Assembly (NCBI RefSeq): GCF_008704555.1
Contig: NZ_CP023702.1
Location: 4,650,001 to 4,714,000, forward strand
Direction of reading: 5' to 3'
DNA: 64,000 nucleotides
Origin: Streptomyces nitrosporeus
Lineage (GTDB): Bacteria; Actinomycetota; Actinomycetes; Streptomycetales; Streptomycetaceae
The first letter of the stretch is position 1. Each line of letters starts with the position of its first letter. The position numbers were made by a program, and so were the translations under genes. The notes beneath the pieces are model-generated. The model saw only the letters and a program-made list of their open reading frames with translations, searched no databases and was not told the origin of the DNA. Below, piece by piece: positions 51,416 through 59,531 of the stretch.

Positions 51416-52352
51416 CGGCGCGGACGTCCCCCGGTCGGCACTGAAGCTGCTGGGCAAGGTCGGTGACGGCGGGCAGGGGGAGGTGCACGAGGTCGGAGGA
51501 CCCGGACGGCTGCTCTACAAGAGCTACCGGGAACCGCAGAAGGCCGACGGGGCCTCGCTCGCCACCCTGGTCTCGCTCCGCCAGGCACTGGGCGAGGCCG
51601 ACCGCGACCGGCTCGACCGGGAGACCGCCTGGCCTCTGTGCCGGGTCGTGGACGGCCGGCTGGTCACCGGGTTCCTCATGCACCGCGCCCCGGCCTCCAT
51701 GACCTGGACGACGTCACGCGGGGAGAGCAAGCTGACGGAACTGTCGTACCTGCTGCGCGAACCGAAGGCGGCCTGGCAGGCCGTCGGACAGCCGTCACCG
51801 GCGGAGCGCTACGCCTTGACCGTGGCGCTGGTGGACCTGTTCCGCTGGTTGCACACCCTGGGCCTGGTCATCGGTGACCTGTCCCAGGCGAACGTCCTGT
51901 GGACCGTCGCCCCCGCCCCCGCCGCCTACCTGCTGGACTGCGACGGCGCCCGGCCCCTGGGGTGCGCGCCGGTGCTGGAACAGGCCGACACACCGGACTG
52001 GCAGGACCCCCTGGCACCGCCGGGGGCGGTCTCCGTCGACAGCGACCGCTACAAGGCCGCCCTGATGATCGGCCGGGTGCTCGCCCAGGACGCCTACACC
52101 GCGCCGGGCCGGACCCTGAACCCCGTGCCCGGCTCACTGGACGAGCGCCGTGAGGCCGCGGTGCTCCGCCTGTGGGAGCAGGCCGCCGGACCGTACGGCA
52201 CCCGCCCGGACCTCGGGCAGTGGCAGGCCGCTCTGGCCGGACGCGACACCATCAAGCTGATGGCGGCCCGGCCGGTACCGCGCCCGGTCGTCGACCGCTC
52301 GAAGTTCGACGGTGGCGACCGGAACCGGGGGACGATCTCCTTCCGGCGGTGA
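51402..52352 (+). CDS. divergent Ser/Thr protein kinase of a TerY-P triad
   Basis: 316 aa. Glycine-rich loop GKVGDGGQGEVHEV, Lys40 in LLYKSY, catalytic loop GLVIGDLSQANVLW (Asp159, Asn164) and metal motif LLDCDGARP (Asp179, in place of DFG). The C-terminal segment resembles the kinase tail of TerY-P kinases. No transmembrane helix, so cytoplasmic. Phosphorylates, by inference, the vWA or membrane proteins of the same operon. ATG lies 14 nt inside the phosphatase gene; terminator follows at 52361. Confidence 0.88.
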   Translation: MSEHDGADVPRSALKLLGKVGDGGQGEVHEVGGPGRLLYKSYREPQKADGASLATLVSLRQALGEADRDRLDRETAWPLCRVVDGRLVTGFLMHRAPASMTWTTSRGESKLTELSYLLREPKAAWQAVGQPSPAERYALTVALVDLFRWLHTLGLVIGDLSQANVLWTVAPAPAAYLLDCDGARPLGCAPVLEQADTPDWQDPLAPPGAVSVDSDRYKAALMIGRVLAQDAYTAPGRTLNPVPGSLDERREAAVLRLWEQAAGPYGTRPDLGQWQAALAGRDTIKLMAARPVPRPVVDRSKFDGGDRNRGTISFRR

Positions 52353-52360
52353 CGGACGGC

Positions 52361-52384
52361 GGCACCGCTCGTGGGGGCGGTGCC
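52361..52384 (+). terminator. terminator of the channel-TerY-P operon
   Basis: An 8-bp perfect stem GGCACCGC with GCGGTGCC, 8-nt loop, 8 nt after the kinase stop. The remaining gap to 52552 shows no gene. Confidence 0.7.
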
Positions 52385-52552
52385 CTGGCCGGGGGACGCA
52401 CCGGGGGCTCTTCGCCGGTGGTCCGGCGGTCGAGCCTCCGCGCGAGCCGTACGCCGGGCCCGCCACTGCCTTGCCGGCCGGACGGCCTCCGCTCGGGTGC
52501 GGGCCCTGGGAAGGCGGCGGGTTCACCGGACCGGCCCTCGGTGAGGCCGTTC

Positions 52553-53977
52553 TCAGCGGATGGTGATGTGGGGTCCGCCGAAGAGCTGGAGGCGTGCCCG
52601 GTCGACGAGGCGGTCGGTGTAGAGGCGCCGGGTGCGGAGTTCGCCGAGGTTCTCCAGGGCGGTGAGGATCAGGGCGGGGTCCGTGGAGGCGGCCGAGCGG
52701 AGCAGGGTGATGTCTTCGGCGGTCAGGTCTTCCGTGCTGTCCGCCGGGGGGTGGTCGTCTGCGGGGCGGGTGGCGCCGACTGCCGCTGTCTGTGCTGTGC
52801 GCAGGGTGGCGAGGGCTTGGGAGAAGGCCCTGGGCGGGGGCGTGCGGGGGTGCCCGGCGGTCTCGGCGGCGGTGGTGGTGGCGCGGTGGTCACGGGCGAG
52901 GACGGCGGTGATGTAGGCGGCGGGGTGGCGGGGGCGCCAGGTGAGGACCATGCCGTGGAGTTCGGCCGCGATGGCGTGGGCGTCGAGTCCGCGGTCGATG
53001 AGCGGACGCAGGGCGTGGGCGAGACGGCGCAGGCCCTCGGACTGGGCCCAGGAGACCAGGGGACGCACCTGTCGGGCGACGGCGATGTCATGGGCGACCT
53101 GGAGGGGGCTGCGCCGCGGTGCGCGGTCGCGGGTGGGTCTCCTTCGTCGGGTGGTCCTCCCATCGCCGGTCTTCCTGCCGCCGGACTTCCCGTCGCCGGT
53201 CTTCCTGTCGCCGGTCTTCCTGTCGGCCTTCCGACCGGCCTTGCCGTCCGGGCGAGGTGGTGTGTCCGGGCTCGCCGCGCGCTTGCGCGGGGTGTAGTTC
53301 AACGTCTCGCCCAATTCAGCTGGGGGCACGTGGTGGTGGGCGTCAAGGGAATGGGGCTCATGCCGCCCTGAACGCCGATGGTCCACAAGCGGGTTGTCTA
53401 CAGGCCGGTGGCGGGTCCGTGCGGTGGTGGTGATCGCCCGGTCCCGGCCGGTATCCGTGACCCCGCGTACGCGCGCGTGGTAGCCGGTGCCGTCCAGGCG
53501 GTGGCCCATGGCGGTGTCGTAGAGGGCGGGGACGGTGGCGGCGTAGATGGTGGCGGTGGCGGTGTAAGGGCGGCCGGGCAGGTGGAGGTTGCGTTTGGTG
53601 CCGTGGCGTTTCCATACGAGCGCGCCCAGTTCGCGCAGGACCCGCACATGACGTTTGACGGTGGCGACGGTCATCCGGCAGCGGGTGGCGGTGCCCTTGA
53701 GGTCGTAGAGGACGAGGCCGAGGTCGTAGTCCATCCGCCGGGCCAGATCGTGTGCGACGGCCAGCGTCGTCGTACGGGCACGTGGGTGCAGGCCGGCTCC
53801 GACGAGCCAGGCCACCGCGCGTAACCAGGCGCCGGGCTGGGCGTGCCGGGAGGCCGTCGTGTCGAGTTCCTGGAGGGCGTTCGGGACGGGGACCCACTCC
53901 GTAGCAGGGAGCGGTTCCGTTTCCGGGCATGGCGAAGAAGCGCGGCACGAGGCCGCGCCGGAGGGACGGCGCATCAC
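52553..53977 (-). CDS. helix-turn-helix protein with basic linker (plasmid/IS-associated type)
   Basis: 474 aa; the exact start is uncertain within ~30 codons. Residues ~40-150 carry a winged-HTH-like region (TLAVAHDLARRMDYDLGLVLYDLKGTATRCRMTVATVKRHVRVLRELGALVW) like those of streptomycete replication-initiator-related proteins. The middle is very basic, with KTGD-type repeats (GDRKTGDGKSGGRKTGD). The C-terminal third is helical. It replaces the winged-HTH gene that stands at this place in module A. I cannot say whether it binds an origin or a promoter. Confidence 0.7.
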   Translation of the reverse strand: MMRRPSGAASCRASSPCPETEPLPATEWVPVPNALQELDTTASRHAQPGAWLRAVAWLVGAGLHPRARTTTLAVAHDLARRMDYDLGLVLYDLKGTATRCRMTVATVKRHVRVLRELGALVWKRHGTKRNLHLPGRPYTATATIYAATVPALYDTAMGHRLDGTGYHARVRGVTDTGRDRAITTTARTRHRPVDNPLVDHRRSGRHEPHSLDAHHHVPPAELGETLNYTPRKRAASPDTPPRPDGKAGRKADRKTGDRKTGDGKSGGRKTGDGRTTRRRRPTRDRAPRRSPLQVAHDIAVARQVRPLVSWAQSEGLRRLAHALRPLIDRGLDAHAIAAELHGMVLTWRPRHPAAYITAVLARDHRATTTAAETAGHPRTPPPRAFSQALATLRTAQTAAVGATRPADDHPPADSTEDLTAEDITLLRSAASTDPALILTALENLGELRTRRLYTDRLVDRARLQLFGGPHITIR

Positions 53978-54062
53978 GGTCCGTGGGCAGGGCGCGGCCG
54001 TCGGGGCCGCGAGGAGCTATGGGGAGGAGAGGGTCAGGCGGAGGCCGCTACCGGCAGCAGGG

Positions 54063-54224
54063 CTACCGGGGCGGCGGGCAGTGACCGGATGCGCACAGCC
54101 GGGCCGAACGCGGCGAGGGGGAGGCCGCGGTGCCGGGGCCGTGGATGACGCCGGAAGACGGCGTGAGGTCCCCGTGTACGGGGGACGGGGCGCACGAGGG
54201 CGCGTTAACCTGCTGGGTATCCAT
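54063..54224 (-). pseudogene. N-terminal remnant of a module A-type winged-HTH gene
   Basis: Starts MDTQQVNAPSCAPSPVHGDL, matching MGIQQVIAPPCAQSPAPGDL at the start of the gene at 9413, and the match runs through SGVIH. It then departs into a short unrelated tail and stops. The HTH and zinc ribbon are gone. Confidence 0.65.
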
Positions 54225-54360
54225 CGGGAAGGTCCTGACTTCCTCGGTGGTCAGGCCCTCGCCCGGGATTCTCATTCCCAGCGGGGGCCGTCTCATGTCT
54301 GTGGTTGTCGGGGCGAGCATAGACACGGCAACCCGTCCCGAATCCAGCCCAGTTGTCCTA

Positions 54361-54380
54361 TGTCACCCGAGTGAGTGACA
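54361..54380. promoter_or_regulatory. conserved palindrome upstream of module B
   Basis: TGTCAC-N8-GTGACA, identical to 9549-9568, inside a conserved ~200-bp non-coding stretch shared by the two modules. Confidence 0.5.
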
Positions 54381-54410
54381 AAGCACCCGATGGCAGGTGG
54401 GGAGCCCCCG

Positions 54411-54848
54411 TCACGGTGCCAGGTCGAGCTCCGCCCATACGGTCTTGGCGGGGACGGGCCCGAGGATGACGCCCCAGCGGTCGGCGAGGGCCCCGACGAT
54501 CAGCAGGCCGCGCCCGTACTCCGTATCGGCGCCGGGGGCGGGGGAGGCCCCAGGGGCGGGTGGCAGTCGCTCACTCCGGGTGTCGGTCACCTCGATCCGC
54601 AGCAACCCGCCGTGCCGGACCGCGAGGCGCAGCCGGAAGTCGCGGCCGGGCACGCGGCCGTGCACGGTGGCGTTCGCCGCCAGCTCGGCCACGACGTGCG
54701 CGGCCGACTCCGTGGGCAGCCCCCAGTCGCTGAGATGCGCCGTGGCGAGCAGCCGGGCGAGCCGGGCGCCCCGGCGGGTGGGGGAGAGCAGCACGGTGAA
54801 CTGCCGGGTGGGAACGGAATGTTCGGTTCGGGTGATTTCTTGGGTCAC
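54411..54848 (-). CDS. SpoIIAB/RsbW-like ATP-binding regulatory protein (module B)
   Basis: 145 aa. Same architecture as the module A copy: TRQFTVLLSPTRRGARLARLLATAHLSDWG, N box VVAELAANATVHG, G2 EYGRGLLIVGALADRWG. Divergent from the XRE gene at 55011. The N box reads ELAANAT rather than ELANNAA; ATP binding is still plausible. Confidence 0.85.
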   Translation of the reverse strand: MTQEITRTEHSVPTRQFTVLLSPTRRGARLARLLATAHLSDWGLPTESAAHVVAELAANATVHGRVPGRDFRLRLAVRHGGLLRIEVTDTRSERLPPAPGASPAPGADTEYGRGLLIVGALADRWGVILGPVPAKTVWAELDLAP

Positions 54849-55010
54849 GGTACTCAGCGTGACCTCGCCTGCGTACCGTGAATAGCGACAGGGGGGCTAC
54901 GTACGGTGACTGTCCCGCGCTTGTCCAGCGCTGTCCCGGCTGTCCGGGGTGACGCGCGGGGACGACAGGGGTTGAGCAGAGACAGCATGCACATCGGAAG
55001 TGGGGCACGG

Positions 55011-55892
55011 ATGAGCGTGGATGAGGCGGGCGCGGCGCGCGGGAGCGACGGTGGAGCGGACGAGCCCGGCTGGGACGTCGACCCGGACGACGAGTCAGGG
55101 GCGGCGGTGGTCGCCACGGTGGGCCGCCAGATCAAGGCGTGGCGGGAGGTGGCGGGGATGCGGGCCGGCGAGTTCGGGGCCGCGATCGGGTACGGGGAGG
55201 ACCTGGTCTACAAGGTGGAGGGAGGGCGCCGCATCCCCCGCCCGGAGTTCCTGGACAAGGCGGACGAGGTGCTGGGGGCGGGCGGTCGGATCGCCATGAT
55301 GAAGGAGGACGTGGCGGAGGTCCGGTACCCGAAGAAGGTGCGGGATCTGGCGAAGCTGGAAGCACGGGCGGCTGAGCTGGAGGCTTACCACAACCACAAT
55401 GTCAACGGTCTGCTGCAGACCGAAGCGCATATGCGCGCTCTGTTCGCCTCATGGCTACCCGCTTACACGCTGGACGAGATGGACCGCATGGTGGCCGCTC
55501 GCCTGGCCCGGCAGTCCATCTTCGACCGTGATCCGCTCCCGTCGCTCAGCTTTGTCCAGGAAGAGGTGACACTCCGACGTCCGGTCGGAGGCACAATGGT
55601 GTGGCGTCGGCAGCTCGAACGCCTCCTGGAGATTGGGCAGATGCGGAATGTGGCGATCCAGGTGATGCCTACCCATCGCGAGGAACACCCCGGGACCGGT
55701 GGGCTGATCGAGGTGCTGAAGTTCCCTGACGGCAGCGCGGTGGGGCGGTCCGAGGGCGCGTTCGCAGGACGGCCGGTCTCCGACCCGAAGCACCTCAGAA
55801 TCCTTGAGCTGCGCTGTGGGATGATCCGGGCCCAGGCTCTCTCACCCCGGGAGTCGTTGGCCTTCATCGAGAGAGTGCTGGGAGAGACATGA
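55011..55892 (+). CDS. XRE-family regulator with DUF5753 (WhiJ-like, module B)
   Basis: 293 aa from ATG 55011, chosen by alignment with the module A protein. HTH: TVGRQIKAWREVAGMRAGEFGAAIGYGEDLVYKVEGGRRIPRP. DUF5753: NVNGLLQTEAHMRALF, FVQEEVTLRRPVGG, NVAIQVMPTHREEHPGTGG. Strongly similar along its length to 10270-11142, hence a paralogue with the same predicted role. Overlaps the DUF397 gene by 4 nt. Confidence 0.92.
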   Translation: MSVDEAGAARGSDGGADEPGWDVDPDDESGAAVVATVGRQIKAWREVAGMRAGEFGAAIGYGEDLVYKVEGGRRIPRPEFLDKADEVLGAGGRIAMMKEDVAEVRYPKKVRDLAKLEARAAELEAYHNHNVNGLLQTEAHMRALFASWLPAYTLDEMDRMVAARLARQSIFDRDPLPSLSFVQEEVTLRRPVGGTMVWRRQLERLLEIGQMRNVAIQVMPTHREEHPGTGGLIEVLKFPDGSAVGRSEGAFAGRPVSDPKHLRILELRCGMIRAQALSPRESLAFIERVLGET

Positions 55893-56098
55893 TGCGTGAG
55901 ACCTCTGCCGGGGACGCTTACGCGCTGGAGTGGTTCAGGAGCAGCTACAGCAGCAGTGGCGACGGTAATGACTGCGTAGAGGTCGCGACTACCCCAGGCA
56001 CGGTGCACGTTCGCGACTCCAAGAGTGTCCCAGGGCCGCACGTCGGCTTCGGTCCGACCGCGTGGGCGGACTTCGTGGAGTACGCGGCTGGGAGCTGA
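55889..56098 (+). CDS. DUF397 protein (BldB-like partner, module B)
   Basis: 69 aa. LEWFRSSYSSSGDGNDCVEVA, VHVRDSKS, VGFGPTAWADFVEYA. Paralogue of 11139-11345, encoded in the same position and overlap. Confidence 0.92.
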   Translation: MMRETSAGDAYALEWFRSSYSSSGDGNDCVEVATTPGTVHVRDSKSVPGPHVGFGPTAWADFVEYAAGS

Positions 56099-56107
56099 AC
56101 AACGTGC

Positions 56108-56141
56108 GCCCCGCTGCCGAGCTTGATCCCGGCAACGGGGC
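56108..56141 (+). terminator. terminator after module B
   Basis: A 12-bp stem (56108-56119 with 56130-56141, one non-Watson-Crick pair), 9 nt after the DUF397 stop. Confidence 0.75.
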
Positions 56142-56214
56142 GTGATGCTGTCGGAAGCGCCTCCAGGATGAGCGGACAGCCCGTCCTGGAAGCCTTCTTG
56201 GGGTTCGGCTGCCG

Positions 56215-57507
56215 TCAGCTGCCCTTGACCGTGACCTTCTCGTCGTTCTTCAGCTGCTCCACGAGCTGCTTGACCTTCTCCTTGTCCCAGACGAGGTTGC
56301 CGTTCACGCTCTGGCCCGTGAGCGGGATGTTCATCGACGTACCGTCACCGCCCGTGACGCCCTTCATCGCGAAGAACATGTTGCCCAGCGACCAGAGCGA
56401 CATGTCCTTGTCCACGATCAGCGTGTCCAGGCCGGCGCCCATCGTCGGGTACAGCGTGAACGGGTTGAGGATCGTCGACGGGGTGGCCGTCTGGGAGGCC
56501 AGGGCCGCGAGGAACTTCTGCTGGTTCTTCGTACGGTCCAGGTCGCTGCCCGCGAAGGCGTAGCGGGTACGGACGAAGGCGAGGGACTGCTCGCCGTTCA
56601 GCGTCTGCTTGCCGGCCTGGAAGTCGGCGCCGGACTTCTTGTCCTTGAACGCCTTGGGGATGTCCATCTCGACCCCGCCGATCGCGTCCACGATCTTGGC
56701 GAAGCCGCCGAAGCCGATCTCGACGTAGTGGTCGATGCGCAGACCGGTGTTGAACTCGACGGTACGGACCAGGAGTTCGGGGCCGTCCTCGGCGTACGCG
56801 GCGTTCAGCTTCGTGGTGCGGCCGGTGCCCTCGAACTTCTTGCCGGACTCCGAGCCCACGAAGCTGGGGATCTCGACGTTGGAGTCGCGGGGCAGGGAGA
56901 TCAGCGTCGGGCCGTTCGAGCCGTCGTGCAGGATCATCATCGAGTCGGTCCGCTTGCCCTCGGCGGAGCCGGTGTGCAGCTTCTTCTTGTCCTCGGCGGT
57001 CATGCCCTCGCGGCTGTCCGAGCCCACGATGAGGTAGTTGGTGCCGTCGCCCTCGCCCGGACGCTCGATGACCTTGGAGAGGTCGACCTCGCGCTTGAGC
57101 TTGCCGTCGGCCCAGAAGTACGTGCCGATGGTCACCGCGAGCACCACGACGACGAGCGTCAGCGCGCCGACCTTGATCCTCCGGCCCCAGTCCGGAGCGG
57201 GACGGCCGCCCTGGACGTGACCGCGGTCGCCGCCGTACCCGCCGCTCCCGCTGTTCCCGCCGCTTCCGCCGTGGTGACCTCGGCCACCCCCGTAGACCTG
57301 GCCGGTGTTGTACCCGCTGTCGTAGCCGGGTGCCTCCGCGTAACCCTGGCCGCCCTGCTGCGGGGGGATCCGGGGCGGGTTCTGCGGGGGAGCGGGGCGG
57401 CGCCGCACATGCGGCATGGCGCGGGCGCTCTCGGGCCGCGCGTTCGCACTGCCCTGGCCGTACCGCTCGCCGGGTCCGCCGTTCCGCCCATCGGGCCAAT
57501 CGCTCAT
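56215..57507 (-). CDS. LytR-CpsA-Psr (LCP) family cell-wall glycopolymer ligase 1
   Basis: 430 aa from ATG 57507. The cytoplasmic N-terminus (~110 aa) is rich in Gly/Pro/Gln. One TM helix follows (IKVGALTLVVVVLAVTIGTYFW), then the LCP domain: NYLIVGSDSREG, RTDSMMILH, LISLPRDSNVEIP, KLNAAYAEDGPELLVRTVEFNTGLRIDHYVEI, AFVRTRYAFAGSDLDRTKNQQKFL. LCP enzymes transfer teichoic-acid-like or arabinogalactan polymers from lipid carriers to peptidoglycan. The conserved Arg/Asp residues of the pyrophosphate site are present. No C-terminal LytR_C domain, unlike the second LCP gene at 62459. Confidence 0.93.
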   Translation of the reverse strand: MSDWPDGRNGGPGERYGQGSANARPESARAMPHVRRRPAPPQNPPRIPPQQGGQGYAEAPGYDSGYNTGQVYGGGRGHHGGSGGNSGSGGYGGDRGHVQGGRPAPDWGRRIKVGALTLVVVVLAVTIGTYFWADGKLKREVDLSKVIERPGEGDGTNYLIVGSDSREGMTAEDKKKLHTGSAEGKRTDSMMILHDGSNGPTLISLPRDSNVEIPSFVGSESGKKFEGTGRTTKLNAAYAEDGPELLVRTVEFNTGLRIDHYVEIGFGGFAKIVDAIGGVEMDIPKAFKDKKSGADFQAGKQTLNGEQSLAFVRTRYAFAGSDLDRTKNQQKFLAALASQTATPSTILNPFTLYPTMGAGLDTLIVDKDMSLWSLGNMFFAMKGVTGGDGTSMNIPLTGQSVNGNLVWDKEKVKQLVEQLKNDEKVTVKGS

Positions 57508-57626
57508 GGGCACCAGTGTGCCGTCTTGGCCTGTGGGTCTTACAGGGTGTACCGGAAATCGGGCCGGGGCTGTTGCGAAGCTGATGCAATGCAACCGGGG
57601 GCAAGTCCCCGCATAAGGTGGAGGGC

Positions 57627-58178
57627 ATGACAGATCAGGACCTGCACCAGGAAGGCGGGATTGCGGCCAAGCCGACCTCCGCCTCCCGCACCACCCTCAG
57701 CCACATCATGACCGGTAACGACACCAATCTCCTGGGTTCGGTGCACGGCGGTGTGATCATGAAGCTGGTCGACGACGCGGCCGGCGCGGTCGCCGGCCGG
57801 CACTCCGGTGGTCCGGCGGTGACGGCCTCGATGGACGAGATGGTCTTCCTGGAGCCGGTCCGCGTGGGTGACCTCGTTCACGTCCGCGCCCAGGTGAACT
57901 GGACCGGGCGCTCCTCGATGGAGGTCGGGGTGCGCGTCATGGCGGAGCGGTGGAACGAGTCGACCCCCGCCCAGCAGGTGGGTACCGCGTACCTGGTGTT
58001 CGCGGCGGTCGACGGGGAGGGCCGGCCGCGCCCCGTCCCGCAGGTCGTACCGGAGACGGAACGCGACAGGCGCCGCTACCAGGAGGCGCAGATCCGGCGT
58101 ACGCACCGGCTGGCCCGGCGGCGCGCGATCAAGGAACTCCGTGAGAAGCGGGCCGCCGAGGGGCTCGACGAGGACTGA
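57627..58178 (+). CDS. acyl-CoA thioesterase (hotdog fold, YciA-like)
   Basis: 183 aa from ATG 57627 (GGAGG 3-4 nt upstream). Hotdog motifs: LLGSVHGGVIMKLVDDAAGAVAGRHSG and VTASMDEMVFLEPVRVGDLVHVRAQV, with a basic C-terminal helix. Hydrolyses acyl-CoA to free acid and CoA in the cytoplasm; chain-length preference unknown. Divergent from the LCP gene. Confidence 0.92.
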   Translation: MTDQDLHQEGGIAAKPTSASRTTLSHIMTGNDTNLLGSVHGGVIMKLVDDAAGAVAGRHSGGPAVTASMDEMVFLEPVRVGDLVHVRAQVNWTGRSSMEVGVRVMAERWNESTPAQQVGTAYLVFAAVDGEGRPRPVPQVVPETERDRRRYQEAQIRRTHRLARRRAIKELREKRAAEGLDED

Positions 58179-58236
58179 GCCGCCCGCCGCCCGCAACTCT
58201 CCGTCCCCCGCCCGCAGCTCTCCGTCCCCCGCTCAC

Positions 58237-58292
58237 CGCCCGCAGCTCACCGCCCGCAGCTCACCGCCCGCAGCTCACCGCCCGCAGCTCAC
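58237..58292. repeat. four tandem 14-bp units
   Basis: CGCCCGCAGCTCAC repeated exactly four times, with degenerate copies on both sides (58200-58310). Located between convergent stops. Confidence 0.9.
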
Positions 58293-58327
58293 CGCCCGCC
58301 GTCCGCCGTCCGCCCGGACGGTGCGGC

Positions 58328-59473
58328 TCAGTCGGCGGCCGGACCGGCCGGGCCGCCGCGCAGGCGTTCCAGCAGGGCGTCCTCCGCCTGTTCGGCCACC
58401 GGTTCGTCCCAGAACGTCACAGGGACGCCTCTGAGGTGGCGGCCCTCCGGGTCCAGGACGTGGCCCGCCAGCTTGAGCGGCCACAGGGTCACCGCCCGGT
58501 CCGCCACGGTGAGTTCGGGGAACCGGTCCGCCAGTCTCGCCTCGAACGCCCCGATGTCCTCGGCCGAACGCAGCCACACCGCCAGCATCAGGTTGTGCGG
58601 CCCGGTCAGGGAGGCGCAGAGCCGGGTCTCACGCATCCGGATCAGCTGGGAGACGATACGCGAGGCGTCGGCGGCGGGGGCGATGCCCCACAGCGTGACC
58701 GAGACAGGCCAGCCGGACAGGCAGCGGGCGACTTCGCAGCGGTAGATCAGCGCGTCCTGGCGGTGCATCCGGTCCAGCCGGCGGCGCACCGTGGTGGGAC
58801 TGACACCGAGGCGTTCGGCGAGCCGGGCGGCCGGCTGCCGGAAGTCCTCGCTGAGCAGCAGGTAGAGACGTGCGTCCAGCGCGTCCAGGGCGGCCGACCC
58901 GCGCCGGGGCGGAGCGGGGTCCCGCTCCTTCGCCAGCAGGTCCTGACTGCCCGGGGCCAGCCGGTCCAGCCGCCACCGGCTGCCCTCGGTGTGGACGGTG
59001 GTCGCCGTCTGGGAGCGGGTGGCCGACACCCCGGGCAGCCGGCCGAGCCGGAATCCGACGTACCGTCCCAGCGCCGCGAGGTTCGGGAAGGCCGCCGTGA
59101 GCACCAGGTCACGGGCGCCGGTGACATGCTCGATGGTGATCAGGTGGGGGTCGTCCGCGATCTCGGCCGCCACCTCGTGCAGCGCTCCCGCGGCACAGTC
59201 CACCTCGATGAACGCGATGACCGGCACCGTCGGGCCCACCGCCACCGTGTAGCAGCTCAGCCAGGCGTGCCCCGCCTCGGTGAGCCGGTTCCAGCGGCGC
59301 GCCGCCGTCGAGGCGTCCACCCCGAGCGCCTTGCCGATCTGGGCCCATTCCGCCCGGGGCGAGGTCTGGAGCGCGGTGATCAGGAGGTAGTCCAGTTCAT
59401 CCAGCGGAACCGGTTGCGCGGCCCGCAGCAGCCGCTCGGGACCCCCGGTCGATTCGGGCACGGACAGGCTCAT
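58328..59473 (-). CDS. Lrp/AsnC-family regulator with duplicated domains
   Basis: 381 aa, about twice a usual Lrp. First HTH: LDELDYLLITALQTSPRAEWAQIGKALGVDASTAARRWNRL, followed by a RAM-like ligand domain. Second HTH: LDALDARLYLLLSEDFRQPAARLAERLGVSPTTVRRRLDRM, followed by another RAM-like domain. Tandem Lrp proteins regulate amino-acid metabolism genes. Divergent from the M20 amidohydrolase and MFS genes by 58 bp, which it probably controls. Confidence 0.92.
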   Translation of the reverse strand: MSLSVPESTGGPERLLRAAQPVPLDELDYLLITALQTSPRAEWAQIGKALGVDASTAARRWNRLTEAGHAWLSCYTVAVGPTVPVIAFIEVDCAAGALHEVAAEIADDPHLITIEHVTGARDLVLTAAFPNLAALGRYVGFRLGRLPGVSATRSQTATTVHTEGSRWRLDRLAPGSQDLLAKERDPAPPRRGSAALDALDARLYLLLSEDFRQPAARLAERLGVSPTTVRRRLDRMHRQDALIYRCEVARCLSGWPVSVTLWGIAPAADASRIVSQLIRMRETRLCASLTGPHNLMLAVWLRSAEDIGAFEARLADRFPELTVADRAVTLWPLKLAGHVLDPEGRHLRGVPVTFWDEPVAEQAEDALLERLRGGPAGPAAD

Positions 59474-59531
59474 CGGCGGCGCTTTCCTGCGTACGGGCGG
59501 GGCGGGGGGCTGTGTTTTGCACGATACGCCC

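Noticed and set aside
52553..53977. Plasmid replication initiator
   Set aside because: HTH resembles such proteins in part, but no origin repeats, partition or transfer genes are near; left as an HTH protein of unknown role.
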